From contig NC_089981.1 in NCBI RefSeq assembly GCF_036417845.1, forward strand, positions 62,268,268 through 62,332,267: DNA of 64,000 bases, read 5' to 3'. Of the stretch, positions 1-14,800 are shown one piece after another. The translations under genes and the position numbers were made by a program. The notes beneath the pieces were generated by a model that was given only the letters and a program-made list of their open reading frames with translations, was not told the origin of the DNA and ran no database searches. This stretch comes from Apteryx mantelli. Its lineage: Eukaryota > Chordata > Aves > Apterygiformes > Apterygidae. The first letter of the stretch is position 1. The number at the start of each line of letters is the position of its first letter.

Positions 1-2998
1 AAAGGGAAAAGGAAAATTTGTGTTAATTTTTTTGGCAAAAGTATTGATTTTATTTTACATTTGTGTTGAAATTACTCTTTCCGCATTTTAGTCCTCCAAA
101 ATGGTATTTCATGTCTTGCTGTATTACAGATATTAAATTTCCTATCCTCACAAGGCTTAGAGACAGATATCAAATTTTCTATTCCTTAATGTTAGATTTT
201 TCTTAATTTAGTGGTGTGTCATTAGACAAAAAAAATCTGTTGATGTACCTTAATATGCAGCATGGCTCGCTCCACAGTTCCAATGTGTTTTCCATTGTAT
301 AACATTTATTTATTTGAAAGGTACACTTTGCAGGAATTTCTAAATGCTAACTAAATTATACATAATCCACTTCCTATGCTTGAAGAGGCAAATATATATG
401 TTTCACAAACAAAAAAGCATTTTCTCTCATCACTTCTATTTTTTTTTCTTGGAGGAAAGGGAGAAAAAAAATTTTTTCAATGCATTCCAAGTATCTAAAA
501 CTTCCTAGCTGTGGATGTTGGGAGGCACCACCATGGTTCAGCTTGGAATCCCAAGCAAATACAAGTTGTAAATGTTACCCACAGTCAGGCCAGGCTCTGA
601 AAAGATCTCTTCCTTCTACTGCCTACAAATGGAGGACTCTATTTCTGTCTGGGAAGTGCAGGTCAGAAATAGGAATGCATGTTCTGTGCAGCAGGTGCTC
701 CTGGGCCCAACACCTCTGCGATGGAGCAGATCCACCAAGCAGCTGGTGCATATATGACCCAGCACATTGTGGATATAACAGACTTATTACTTGTGCATAG
801 ACCAACAGTGCCCCAAAGATGTATGCAGTCTGATGCCATGATGCATGATCTGTGCTGCTAATATACACATGTGATTTGTCCAGGGCTTCCAAACATCTGG
901 AAATTTCAAACAAGTGGCTAAATTCCTTTTCTATCTGGAGATCATTTATACACAACATCCATGCTAGCTGTCATGCTATTTCCATATCTCTCTTGAATGA
1001 CAGACAGGAATGAAAAAGGCAAGATGAATTATTTATATTCATTACTTTTGTTTATACTGAGCATAAACCGTGTATTTCACATTACTGACACTTAGAATTT
1101 CTGCAGAACTGAGGGACAGACATTCCCACAGGAGCAACATCACTTGTGCTGTATTTCCTCTGGTCATGATAACTCTCCTTATTACCCTTCGACTCACTCC
1201 TAAAGCACATGTGTAGAAGAGCTGGCATGAAGTAAGTATTGTAGTGTCCCACCTTCTCTTTTTTTGCCTTGTCCATGAGGAGCGAGCATTGTGCCGCCTG
1301 GCCCTCGCACTGTCCAAATGGACCAAGGCGCTGAGAACAGCACACCGGCAATTATATGTGAGTGGATTATCCAGGAAAAATCATTCCCCTCCTGCTCAGC
1401 TCTCCACATTTTCAAAGCCTGCAGTCTCACTTTAAGCAGAAAATCAAGTGATACAAAAGAGTTCCCAGTTAGGATCAAAGCAAAGATTGCTATAACATTT
1501 TCTCACAAGCAAACAGTTCCAGCTCCGACAAAATTATCGTGTATTTGCAAGGTGATTCATTAGTATTTGCAGGGAACCTGACAGAAGATAGTTTCGCTGT
1601 GAAGATGTCGCCTCAACTAAAAGCAGTATACAGGTATCTATCTCCCTCTAGAGGTAAAAGCCTGAAGCATCTATTTTATGAGTAGAAGCACTTCCCTACA
1701 GAAGCAACTGCAGTAGTCCAGACCCTCTTAGTTGCCACAGCCCTAAGATGGTTAATAGCTTAGACTGCATTTTTTGCTGCAAAAATTGAATGCTCAAATC
1801 TTCAGCGTTTTCCATCTCACAGATAGACAGTCTATCTATGCAACGTGGGTTTGAAACCACTGCCATTTCAGTGTGATCACTAATTACAGACCTCCTTTGC
1901 TCCGGTGTAAGGAACTACAAAAGGTAAAAAGCAGTGGAGAAGTCAGGTCCCTTGCTCACTGTACATTGAACACAAAAATAATTTTCACCATAAATCGTGC
2001 TTTTTCATATTTCATAGCGTTTTGCTCTTGATTCAATCTAAATAACACAGCTACTGTCTCAGTCTAAAGGGAACTCTTACTGTATTTGTTTTTTTTACTC
2101 ATTAATCACAGGACTGCAAAGTCTGGACAATCTCTTAGCATATGCAGCACATAGGTAGGTATATGTGTGCTCCCCCTATCGTGGAGCTGATCTGAGCTCT
2201 GCCCTCCCAGACAGAAACAGCACTTCATGGGGCCCCTAGGGTGACCACAAAACCCCTGAATTTATCACAATTACTGCATGAACATGGCAGGATTATCAGT
2301 ACAGATGTAGACATATGTTATGTGACTGTTGTAAGCCCACCTGAAGATGGTAGGTTGGAAAATATTAGTGGCATAAGAACTGTAGATGTTTTAGATGAAC
2401 TAAGATGTTTTAGTCCATAATGTACCTTCTCTAAAATATTAATCAAATAATGCAATAAAATATCACTTTATTGTGTTTAAAACTGATTTCTCAAAAAGAA
2501 GTGATGGTATTGTGCTAAGCTTTCCATTTTTTCTTTTCCCTGCTGAGGCTTCTGTTGCAGTCTGACCCACTGAAGTCATGGTGAGATTTGCTGTTGATTT
2601 CTGTTGAGGACAGGATGGGAAGAAGCAAATAGGCACAGTTACAGAGTTAAAGCCTGGCATTAAGTGGGAGGACAAAGACAGTAATGTCACAGCTGGAAGG
2701 ACAGAAAGGCCTTCAAAGAAAGTGTTTCACCTGTAAACTTGATTTTCCAAGTGCAACTATGCAATCACAAATGTACAAATGCATGTTTCAGTTGAACAGC
2801 TTCTTTTGCAAGTTTTCAGTTACATATTGCCCTGACTATGCACTAGTTTGTGTAGGTCTATAAGCATGGGTCACCTGGCCTTACTTTCACCGTTTTCATG
2901 GGGGTCAGAAAGATTGAAGAGAGTGAGGAGAAGACATGGAGAAATCAACCCCAGAACTTCTGGTATGTGTCCATTTTTTAATTTCCTTTCTTTGCAAG
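1..2998. other. AT-rich intergenic DNA, no gene seen
   Basis: No coding exon, RNA gene or diagnostic repeat was recognised. Open frames here are under about 111 codons, lie in unrelated frames on both strands and resemble no protein family I know. If synteny is conserved, this is part of the NKX2-8 to PAX9 interval, but no homeobox is visible. Confidence 0.6.
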
Positions 2999-3270
2999 GT
3001 CACAGAATCACAGAATCACTGAGGTTGAACAGAACCTCTGGAGATTGTCTGGTCCAACCCACTGCTCAGAGTAGGGTCAGCTAGAGCAGGTTGCTCTGGA
3101 GTGTGTCCAGTTGGGTTTGAATAACTCCAGGGATGGAGACTCCATAATCTTTCTGGAAAATCTGTTCCAGTGTTTGACCACCCTCATGGTAAAAAAAGTT
3201 TTTTCTTATGCCTAAGTGGAATTTCCTGTATTTCAATTGTTGTAGTGTAAAGACAAAATAGGGGATGTTG
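2999..3270 (-). mobile_element. CR1 LINE 3' fragment
   Basis: The left edge carries two copies of CACAGAAT, the reverse complement of the octamer repeat that ends CR1 elements. After it come the familiar CR1 3' landmarks in order: 'gaacctctggagat', 'ctggtccaaccc', 'agagcaggttgctctggag', 'gactccataatct', 'ctgttccagtg' and 'aatttcctgtatttcaa'. The element's 3' end is therefore at the left and the element reads on the minus strand. It is truncated at its 5' end, as most CR1 copies are, and no reverse transcriptase frame is present. CR1 dominates bird genomes and also occurs in crocodilians and turtles, so it supports a sauropsid source. The right edge is uncertain; weak similarity may continue to about 3380. 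Confidence 0.9.
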
Positions 3271-6200
3271 ATGGTCCTTTTACCACTACAAGATATTCGT
3301 AAGGCAAAAGACTGCAAAGAAAATGCATATCCAGAAAAAGGGGAGGATCTGATTGATCATCTGGCTGATCATCATACCTAACTTCTGTGGTAAAACCATT
3401 TATAATGAATGAGAGTCCCTTAGAGTGCTATTTTTCCACAAATTCTCTGTAAATATTCACAACTCACACTGAAAAACTTCCTTATGTAGTAAATTATGGT
3501 CATGATTAAAGATAAGACACTGCCTCTAGAAGGGAGCTACTAACGTGAAAATTATTCAAGACCTGGAGAACTGGGTAGCTAGGGTATATACCATCATATG
3601 AGCTCTCTCTTGCTATGTTCCTCCACACACATCTCTTTTGGGCCACTGTTGGAGACATGATACTTTGAGGTGGTTGGACCTCTGGTCTGATGCAGAATAG
3701 TTCTTCCTCATGGTTTAAAAGCTCTAGTAAATATAGCACCACTGACACAGTGTGTTGTGAGACTAGGAAACCATGAAGCTCATTAAAACAAAAATGGAAC
3801 TGAGAACAGAAGCAGGAGCCCATCATGAGACCAAGCAAAGCCACCTCTGAAGCAGAAAGGGAGCACTCACACAGGCATTCAGTCCTGGCAGTCCAAAGTA
3901 AGAGTGTTTCCACAACAGCTTTGGGGAAGTTGTGTTTGAAGAATATCTAGTTCAGTGAGGTCATGGTTACAGCCTACGGATGCCTTTAAATGATGACTAA
4001 AACTTGTCTTTGCTGAGGCAGATTCATCTTGCTGTACTGCCTCTAACTGGAATTTAATTCCTTGTTAATCTCTGGGTTTAAAACACGTTGACTCTTGCTT
4101 AATCAGTGCTTTACAGAGTAACATCTCTAGGCTAGTCCCTTTGGGTTAGTCCCTCCAAATTCCTGGACCAGGATTTTATGATAGTCTAGGAAGAGATGCT
4201 CCTAGCTTTGAACCACAATGTCTCTGGGGAAATGTGGAGGCTGACACAAATCCCAGGGAAAAGATGAAAAGTGTCTCCATAGATTTAAACAGGCTTAGTG
4301 AGTTCTCTGGGAATATGCATGCTAGCAGATACCACACACCTTCTTATCAATTCTCTATGCTTTTATTTCAGGAACTCTCAGAAACTCTCAGTTTATAAGA
4401 CTGGCTGCACTGTCTTTTATTAATAATGAATTTCAGCTTACAGCTCCAGGCTGAGCCGCATTTGTAACTTTTATCCCAGATCCACTGATAAGATAAGTTT
4501 CAGCTAGACTTGGAGCCCAATAATTCAGTGGCTCTGATAGCGTTCATTACTCAAGTGTAAGAAGATGAAACAAATTCTGTTTGATTAGGTCAATCTGAAG
4601 GAGTATGTCTATGCCCCATTTATAACATATTTCTTCTTTATCAGAATAAATTATTTGAACCTTTTCCTGCAGCACTTTTCCAGAAGGTACAAGTTCATGG
4701 TCTGATTTGGGGTATGGAATTCCAGATTGGTCACAAAATTTGATTTTATATGCAGATGTCTGGGGGCCTCTCCAGAAAGAAAAAGAAAAGAAAAAGTATT
4801 TTCTATAGGTTATTTTAGAAAATGTGTTCCAAATACACCTGCAGGACTTCATTAATAAGAATGACATAGGAAAACATTCACACTTAGACATATACCTACC
4901 ATTAAGACTTTAATACAAAAAAGCTAGAGTGATTGGTTCCAAAAAGAAAAACAAGGACTTTAATTGATTATGACTTATGGTGCTAGTTTAGCCAAAGGAA
5001 AAGCTATAGTTGATCAGGAAATATGACTGCACAAAAACACAGTTTTCCCAAACTGATCACATGTTCCAATCAAGAAATTCACTCAATACTTAGTAAGAAA
5101 CACTACTTCAGAGGAAGGCTGTGTCAAAAAGCAGAGATGTCCTGCTTATGTAGAATCCTGTCCTCTCCATCAAAAACTTCTCTACTGCCTCTTTTTAAAA
5201 TCAAGTTCTATAAAATGTAAAACATATTTATATGTGTGTGTATGTGCACATAAAAATGAATTTCATGAAAAAAGGAGCAAGAAAGCAGTTAAAAAGAAAC
5301 TGTTATGTCCTATTAGTGTAAAGTGAAAAAATTACTTTTTAAAGGTCAGATTACAATAAAAATCTAATTTGAGTTTCCATCCAGATGAAAAATACAATTT
5401 ATAAGAACAAAATTTTGCTATTCTGGTCCTAAGCTCTTTGTAGATTTTCCTTGTATTGTAGATCTCTGCTCAAGCTGGTGGGTCAAATCCTGCCTTAACT
5501 TACAGGAAGACAATGCACTGGCTTCTTCTCTTACACCAGTTCTGTCTTGTTCTGACCTCCCTGGACTTACAGGTATAAACAACATTTTACAGCTGTGTGA
5601 GTACAGCTGCCATACACTGAAGTCAGAGAAAGCAAAACAAACTTGAATTTACAGCATAGATTAAAAATTATGGGATAGTGTTAGAATTTCTAAGCTTAAT
5701 TCTTCTTGGACTCCTTCACAGTGGCCTAGATCCTTGTTGTAATTCACCTTTTCACTCTTTAGGAGGACAGAGTCCATCCACCAGGGATGATCTGTAAATT
5801 GAAATCCTGTGAGACATAGTTTAGATGTGGCTCCATCCATGTCTAATTTACATACCTGCCTAGTTGTCTGAACAATAAAAAAGTTGAGGTTGCAGAAATA
5901 TGAGCAGAAAGCTCCATCCTTATTTTACATGATACATTCTTAGGATATGTGATGGCTAAAGAACTATTTGTGCAAAGACACAAAAACTCAGTGAGTTTCA
6001 GAAGGAAGGTGAATTAATTTTAGGTGAATGAACACGGTTTTATGAATAAAATAGTTAGAAAAGCCAATGCAAACAGTGTGTGATGCTTTTATAAATCTAA
6101 CCTGTAATTGTTAACACATGAAGCACACTTATTTTACTGCAACTTGAATTGCACACTAAAAGTTTGATTCATGAAGGCATTATGCAATAATTAAGTGGGT

Positions 6201-8679
6201 TTTCTGTGAACTTAACCAATAAAAAGTGCAGAAAGGACAAGTCTGGAAGTTTCACTGGTCACTAAAAGTGCAGAACCTGGCAACACACAGGTGTTCCTAA
6301 TGTATCAGCCTGCCTGCAGCAGGGAAGGAGGGAAGAAGTATTCTAGACATAACCTTACATGCTGTTACATGTAATTATGGCACTTCAGTCAAATTAGGGC
6401 AAATATAAGTATCAGACTTTGCTCTAAAATATTAATGTGACAAAGAGAATCTGTGGCATGGGCTATCTTTGGTGACTTTCTCTGTGTGTATATGTATTAT
6501 ATCCATATATAATCTTCTCTGTGTATATATATATTCTCTGTGTATATATATATTATATATATATAATCTTAAGCAAAAAGTATCTGCTGTACACTGGCCA
6601 CAATGTTTTATATAGGTGTTGGAAGCAGTAAAATACAACACAGTTAGAAATATCTATATCATTTTCTAAGAAATAACTAACCCATATTGCTAGCTCTATA
6701 GTTCTATTAAGCCACTTATTTCTGGTACCAAAGATCCAATTCTGGCTCTGTAACTAAACTAAACTTACAATCATTGTAACTTCAGAGCTCAGGAGCCATG
6801 TTAAACCATCTTACTTTTTTCCTGATCTGAAAGCTAAAATAGGTCCCATCATAATTTCATTAGTCAAAAGGTGCCTGTCTCCTCATGCCTTGTCAATCTC
6901 CTCTCTCTAATGCAGGGAAGAAGGATGGAAGAATTTCCAGTTATCCATTTTCTGCTGAAATCCTGCACATATCTGTGATGGTGACTTAACACCCAGCACA
7001 TATACTTTGCAATCAGAGTGTGCTAAGAGCACTCATACATTCAGCTGCTGCCATCTGAGCTAATGGGAGATAACTTGTCAGACTACAGTTGCTCAGTAAT
7101 TTAAAACTGTGAGGCCACCAGATCATCAAGCTTTACTGTCTCTTCTGCATAAACTAAGTCTGCTTTAGAGATACTGGAAATAAATAAAAATAAAAAAGGA
7201 AGGAAGCAAAAGCTTATTTCTCCTGCAAGTCACAGGACAAGACTCACGCTCTGGATGTGAGATTCAGCAGGCCCCACTCATATCCCTTCACCACAATCCT
7301 GATGTCTCACACACTGGACTCATTGTGCCGCAATGTGTCTCTAGCTGTATGCTCTGCTGGACACATGAGGTCAGAGAGAGAGTAGAAGGGGCAGCAGGGC
7401 TGGGCCACCTTGCTGAGCTCAGTAGCCAATGGGACATCTGTTGAGCAGCAAACTAGGGGTGTGTGGTCCTGCACACTTCAAGTGACACTTGTCGCATGAT
7501 CCTTTTCACATGCCTGTCCAAAAAGCACCCCCATCCAGCCATCTACCCACCACATGTTTCCAGCATACTGAAGTCAGGAGGGAAGTCTGGACGAGCGAGA
7601 TAGTAACTAGGTACCATCCCACATTGCTCTGGCTCATGGCAACTAAGTACCGAGGTTCAGCCAGTCTCCACTCAGTCCCAGTACCCAAGGACCAGAAATA
7701 GTTGTTTAGAAATGTGGAGAATAAGCCTTCTGAATGGCTCCAGAGAGAAGCAAAAAGAACCCAGGCCACTTATTTTCTTAGTCCTTTTGTTAGACTTTAA
7801 TGAATTCATTATTGTCATTCTGTCTTCTGCTAACTACATGGGATTTATCAAGACACTGTATCACACATACTGGTTCACCTGATTGTTAGTTAAGAAATGG
7901 ATGTCGATAATAAAATTGCTGAGGACAACATATTACTATAATCCACACCCATTTCTTCCACAGAAAATTATGCAGGTAGTCAAAAAAGAATATTTCTCAA
8001 GATATCTGAGGCATTAGTACATATAAAGATAGAAGTAATTTCTTTCTGCCTAAATGTCCTGCATACCCACACTCATCTTGCTGGGCATGCGCAAAGCAGC
8101 TGAAATCTTTTCCGTACAGAAGCAGCTCCCATGTAAGTGCCACAGGATTTGCAGACCAGGCTTCCTTCTGCCTGTCTGGCCTGGGGTACCCAATCTTTTT
8201 TAGGCATAGGGAGGGCCTAAGGCAGCATTACCACTGCAAATGCTGCCATTCCCAAGGCCCCCTTGTTAATGTTGGACCTATTTAAATACTTTTCAAAACT
8301 CTGCCAGTTTGATGGTTTTGAAGCTATTCTACATGTTACTCATTAGCCATAGCTTTGAAAGCAAATGTGAAACTTATTAGCTAAAATGTATCAAACCCTT
8401 CCCATGTGACCAGTGACGCTTCTCACAGGGTGTATTTCAAAGTAATTTATTCTGTTGATTGCCGGTGTCAAAGTCAGAAAGGGGCCTCCACTGAGCCCAG
8501 AGCAAAATGCAGGGTCCCCACTCCACATGCCATTGTGTTTGTTACGGGAACTACGTGGCTGCAAGGACTCTGCCCCTTCCCTGCATGAGCTCCTGACGAT
8601 CCTCTGGAATCAGGGCAACCCGTGTCCCTGTCTCGTTTGCCCGGGAAGGTGCAATGACAGCGTCACAGGAACGTGGGCT
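3271..8679. other. AT-rich intergenic DNA, no gene seen
   Basis: No exon-like coding block was seen. The frames at 3506-3913 (minus) and 4547-4891 (minus) have no recognisable domains or useful splice context. The only structure noted is the TA/TGTATA microsatellite near 6.5 kb. Confidence 0.55.
6480..6569. repeat. TATA/TGTATA microsatellite
   Basis: Three near-copies of a unit beginning CTCTGTGTATATATAT are joined by pure TA runs and end in TTATATATATATAATC. It is a compound dinucleotide repeat and probably polymorphic. Confidence 0.8.
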
Positions 8680-8885
8680 GAGGGGACTCTGGAGCTCTAT
8701 GGTCCAACCTCCTGTTTGAAGAGGGACTGTTGCCAGCAGCAGACGAGGTCATCTGTGGCTTTGCCTAGCTAAGCCTTGAAAGCTTCCCTGAATGGAGAAT
8801 CGACTGCCTCCCTGAGTAATGGGTTCCAGCACTGCACTACCCTCCAAATGAAGAAGTTTCTCTTAATGTATGATCTTAACAGAAG
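8680..8885 (-). mobile_element. Diverged CR1 LINE fragment
   Basis: The order of CR1 3'-region landmarks is kept but diverged: 'ctctggagctctatggtccaacc', then 'tgtttgaag', 'gccttgaaagcttccctgaatggag', 'gactgcctccctgagtaatgggttccagcactgc' and 'aatgaagaagtttctctta'. These match the 'guccaacctcctg / cuugaaaaccuccagggauggag / uuccagugcu / aagaaguuuuuccu' succession of CR1 read from its 3' end, so the insertion is on the minus strand. The terminal octamers are lost. It looks older than the copy at 3 kb. Confidence 0.72.
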
Positions 8886-11800
8886 ATATATTTTTTTCTT
8901 CTATTACCTAATAGGAGGCACTTACAGAAAATGTGATCTCAGCATTGAGTATGTCTATAGCATCTTTCAAGCTTTACTCTCCCCCCCCACCCCAGGATAG
9001 TCTAAGGTGCTTCGCAGAGACATCCCATGAAATTCTAATGAATCCATGAGAATGGGGGGTTATGAAGGTACTAAAGAATAATACATGTGATATGACTGTC
9101 ACATTTTAAATCATCAGCTGGATGCTGTAGCCTTGCCTGTGTTTGTCTTTATCACACTCCCCCCTCTTCACTCCCTTCTTCCTGCTAATGTAGCATTCCC
9201 ACAGTCTCGCCCTGGTTTGTACCATGTAAAATCCTCTGAAACTCCTGCCATCTGAAACAACCTTCCAGTATTGCTTCACTTCACCTTAATTCAGTCTTGG
9301 CTATGAGCATATATCTTCTTACTTGTCAGCACCTCTTAATTTCTCTTTTCCTCTGCATTTATTTACTGCTAAATGAAAAGTGCCTGTTAACTCTGAAAAA
9401 GCATTTTGGGATGCAGTAGATATGAAAGCTGTGATCCAAAATAAAAAGATATCTTCTGACTGATGTGCTCTTGAAATTTCTGTCATCATTTCAGAAATAT
9501 TGGGGACATCAGGTATAACTATTCTGTTTCTACTGGAAGGCTGCTTATTATATGAACTATTCTTAGGAAATTTATCAGAGGTGCATTTCATAGCTCTTTT
9601 AGTCAGAGAGAAGTAACAGGAACCTGCTTGGAGATTCCCTTGTGAAGTGCACAATGTAGCACACATTTTCCCTTCATTACACACAAGAAGCTTCTAGTGA
9701 TGCTGATGGAAATTACATGTGCATGCACTTAGAGAAGAATATAGATCTATACTCTACAAACTAGTTCAGAAAACAACCTCACTTTATGAACATGGGCTGT
9801 GCAGAGCTGAGCAGCAGCGTATTTCAAGCAATATTCCCTGCATACCACATAGTAAAGGGAAGAGGGGGCTGGGGAGCAAGGGAGGGCAGAGATCTGGATT
9901 TTATAACTACTTTTAATAACAACCATGGAGGATAAAACCAACAGAGTTTTGACTAGCTTCAGAATCACTTCTCACCTCTGGTTTTGAAATCTCCAGCCCA
10001 ATTATTTGTTTACTTGATAGTGCTAAAGTCTTACTCTCCATCATTATTTGATTGCTAGTAAAGAACCAAAAAGAACTGCAGTCCAAAGGTAACCACACAA
10101 CTAAATCACTTCCAGATGATAAGTCACACTTTGATGGTGAAACCAGACTTTACAGTTTCAGTGTGCCAGGTAATATATGGCAGTCACCCAGTTCCTATTA
10201 GGTTTTTGTAATAGTATATACACATACTCTTTTTTTAGTTGGATTATGGTTGGTTAATAGCACATACATATAATGTTTAGCTTGATTTCAGTCAGAAAAT
10301 CTACCCCAAAAGAGAAAAGACAATTCTAAGGGATCTATTACCCCTCCACACACAAAAATTGTATTAGTGATTTAAGTTGTGACATTTAGTGTTCAGCAGA
10401 TTGAAAGCCAGCCCTAGGAGCATGTAGCAATATGCTCCCTGTATATGGGTACTTGTGATACCATGCTTAAATACATGATCACTTCATGCTTTTCCCAGAG
10501 GATTCCTGCCTCAGTCATTGCTCAGGATGGGTGGCATTCATTTATTGAAAAACCATTCAATGTTTTGCTTTCTCCATGTGTTTAACATGTGGCCTAAAAT
10601 CCTATTTACCACAGACTAGTCAATCTTGATCTGAAGAATGAGTTCTTAACTTAATCTGGGAAGTTTCCCATGATCTTAATGACCGTAGTCTCTAAGCAGT
10701 TCACAAATGTATGTTTATTTTCAGATCAGCCCTATGACTATCATCCTCATTTTACAGCTGGGAAACAGAAGAACAGAGAAGTGCAGTGATTTTGGGTGCA
10801 CAGTTCAAGACCCCAGGACCTAATTTGTCAGGGTACTTAGTGTTATGTAATTATTCAGATATTCACAGCAGAGCTCCCATTGCAGCTGTGAGTGCTCAGG
10901 ACTTCTCCAAATCAGACCCTAGAGTCTCAAGTCAGGTATCCATATAACTAAGAACATACAATTAGTGACCATGTGTGCAAAATTTGTTGTGGGAGCTCAC
11001 TAACATCATATAAGAAATCTGTGGCACAGGCAAGGATGCATCCAGTTCTTCAGATTAGCATTCAATAGCTTTAAACAGGATATTGCCCATTGTTTTCCAA
11101 AATTCCTCAAATGTATTCAACATACATGATCCAACCTGCAACAAATGAATACAGGGTTGAACAGACTACAGTGCCTCTCGCTACACAATCCTGAACTATC
11201 TTGAGCAGAACCCTGGACTGTGTCAACTGAGACAGAGATTCTGTGGGAAAAAGAGTACCAGCTCCTGTAATTAAAGATGTATTCACAATGCATGCATACG
11301 AAAGGGGAAAAAATTGCACAGACAGGTTCATTTCTCTCACTTTCTGAGTGTTTGCTTTGGCAGCCACCATAGAGCTCTTAGAGTGTTTGTAGGTAATTTC
11401 TTAGCTTCTTAATGAAGCAAAGTGGAAAAACAAAAATTGTATTATGTGGCGCGATATTAACACCTCGGTGCCTCATGCTGGTAGGGTTCAAACCTTTAGC
11501 TCTTCCATGTGGACATCTGCTCTGTGAGTTAATAAGGTAGTTTGTAGCACTACTAAGTTGCCAACTTCTGTGTGGATCAGAGAACACTTTTGCTAGTGGA
11601 TGATATTGGATAAGTGCCATGACCCAGGGGTCTTGTGCTCCATTCCCTGCTCTGGAAAGAAGAATACTTAAGCGGCTGTAGACTCTTCTGTATGTTTTCC
11701 TCCAGCTTATCTAGCTCTGAATTACTCCTTTTCAGCCATCTCTGTCCCAGTCCTGTTCCTATGTCATCTCCAGCACCTTGTTTCCAGCCAGTCTTTTTCT

Positions 11801-14800
11801 CACTCAGCCAGTCCCTGTTCCTGTTGCCCAGCCAGTCCCAGTCACCACTCTTCCTTTCTCTCTATCAGTCCAAAGGTCCTAGTCTTTCCCACCTGGATTC
11901 CAAGTCCCAGTTCCCCTAGGTCCCCAGACATTGTCCCTCACCTCCTGAATCCTGCCTTTTAGCTCCAGTTTTTTGACTGTCTGCTCAGTTCCAAAGCCTT
12001 ATCCCCAATTTCCTTGTCTGGATCACTCCAATAACACTCTTTACAAGTTGAATACTCAATCTGTATTTCTCTCTGATTACATGCTGTGCTTTTGTCTTCC
12101 TGGAGTCACAGAACCTCCCAAGAAATGCTGAAGAAACCTTTTACTGGGATAAAGCTGCTTGTCATCATCCAGCATGTCTCCTCTCCCTCCTCCTGCTACT
12201 TTTTTTCAGTTGCATCCTTCCAGGAGGTTCCCCTGGCATGTTTAACATTGAAATGAGACATTTCTCACCCTTATATACATGCTTCTCTTTCTGGAAGCAG
12301 TCCATCTCATTAATATGACCCAACCTCACAGGAACTAGTAGTCAGGTTTTTGTATAACTTTTATTAAATTATGTATATAGTGTTCTTAATGCTGATGCTG
12401 TGTTTCAGTGTTGTGCAGATTTTTAATGAGCTGAAAGCAGGGGTTTTCAAGAGAGGGCAGAAAGGTGGGGTTGCCTTCTGGATTTCTTTTTGAGCTACCT
12501 CTGAAGAATTCAGAAGAGATATTCCCTGCAACAGTCTGCTAAATTGGATGTTGCTGTAAACAGAAATACAAGGAAGGCAGGGGAAAGAAAGAACATGCTG
12601 CTATTTGTGGGGTTCATCTTTTTAAAATAACGCTTTAAAGTTTGGACAAGGTAAAAGACTTATATCTTCCAAACAAGGAATAAGCAAATAAATATATATA
12701 TGCACAGAGACACTGATACAGGTACAGACACAGCCACCCACTCACACATACACTTCTTTACAACTCATTTATGCACTTTTCTCTTGTCTGGTTGCTATTG
12801 ACATTAAGGGGAGCGTTGTGTGCAGAAGGCATGCCATATTGAATCCCTCAGCACATGCAGAATTTGGCTGTTGTGTTTGGAAGAGCAGAGCTGAACTGAT
12901 GAAAAACCTTTTCTTATGGATATATTAATTGTAAAAGTAATTTTAGCTGAGGAGAAGTGGGGGTGGAATATCCCACACTTCCTCATACCCCATAACCTCT
13001 GCCCATACTTTCAAGTTTAGGTCATTATTCCTTGTGGTCAATGGAAGTTTTGCACTGAGCTGAAGAAGAGCTTGGTTGTGTCTTTCTGTCAGTCCTTCAG
13101 TTTGGTTTGTGTTGACCAATGGACTGGATGGAGTATTTGACATGAGCAAAGTTTTCTGTTGCTTTTACAGTTTTCCTATGATAATCATGGGGAAAGCTTG
13201 AGAACATGGTGGTGTAATAATTCTCTTTTCAAAACTGCTATCCTGTGTGTGTGGCTTTTTCTCTTCTAGACATGTACATTCATAAATAAAGTCACATATC
13301 AAAAATTATGCTGACTAGAAACAAGGTAATTAGTCATCCAAATGTTCCAGAACTGTCATAAGGAGGAAGAAATACTGATCTCAAGTTACTTCAGCCCACT
13401 GTTAATATCAGCTTGGAGTGTGAGTACTAAGCTAAACTATTTCATATGCTCCACACATGAAAATGGAGATGGAAAGTGATGAGCTCTTTATATGCCCCTT
13501 TCCAAATAAATTTGGAGAAGAGCTTAGTAGGTTAAGCAGGTCCCAAATGGTTTCTGCTGCTGAAATAGCCTATTGATGCTTTATTTTTCCCTTTAGATTT
13601 TTCACTACATTAAACATTTTAAACTACCAAATATTTCTTCTTAAAGAGGAATGGAATGAAAAGATGTCTTACATGATTTATTACAAATTCAGAGGGAAAT
13701 ACTCCCCTTGTAAATAGTTCTAAAAAAATTTAGAATCATCAATTCAAATGTTGACATGTTTAATATTAAAGGGTCATATTGTACTGAAGATCTTTAAGCA
13801 GAATTTCCCATTGAAATGAGTGACCATAGTGGAAACTGATTGGAGTAAGGACTTGTGCTTTCTGGTAGGTGATGTATCTCTGGGCTTAATTCCTTGATTT
13901 TCAGTGCAACTTGCACATAACTCTTTTAGGTTTTGTCGGTCAAATTGACTCACTCCCTGTTTCACTCCCATGCCCTAGACCAGAGTTTGTCCATGCCATG
14001 TGACCATGCATTCACACCTCGGCACTGCTCTGCAGTGACAGAGCTGGAACCCTCCAGGGCCTTCTCCACAGAGACAGGCAGCACAGGTGAGGACTGCATA
14101 AAATTTGTACCCTCCACCTGGGACGGCCTTCTAGTCCCATCCAATGAGGCCTGTGCACCCGCATGCCTCCGTTGGTTCTCCTGTCACACCCCAATACGCA
14201 GCCTCCGTGACGTGCCGTGAGCCCACCACACTGGCCGCCTCTCTTTTAGCTACAGGGACCTGGAATTGAAACCTCTCCAAACACACATTTGTGTCTGGGA
14301 GCTGCAGTGCTGCCTTGATACCAGCAGGGACCCAGCCAAGTGATCGCAGAGAGCCTCCGCAGCCAGCTCGTCGGGTGTCAGCGGGGGGATGTAAGCCGGC
14401 TCCCCTCCTGGCGCAGTCCACATAGCTGGAGCAGTTCCCACCCAGCTGATCCCTCAGCACCAAGCACTTCAGTGGTAGCGTAGGAACCATCTCTCGGCTT
14501 CATGGAAATGGGACCGTGCCCTTTTTCACATACCCTTCTAAAGCCTATGGATTAGTATCAGCGAAAGAGCACTTTCGCAAAGGAACATCAGGGTGGAAGT
14601 TGGATCAGTCGAAAATCCTTACCTTGTTCTTACCTGGGTCTCAGCACACGCATCTCCTGCTTGGAGCCTGTACCCTGACTCACCTCAGTGGTTTTGTTTC
14701 ACAGAGTGCTGTGGGCATTGAGCACGAAGCAAATCCAAACCATACTACCAGCTGTGTCCAGCAACCCAGCCTGGGCAGCCTCCTGTGCTGGCACAGCCTG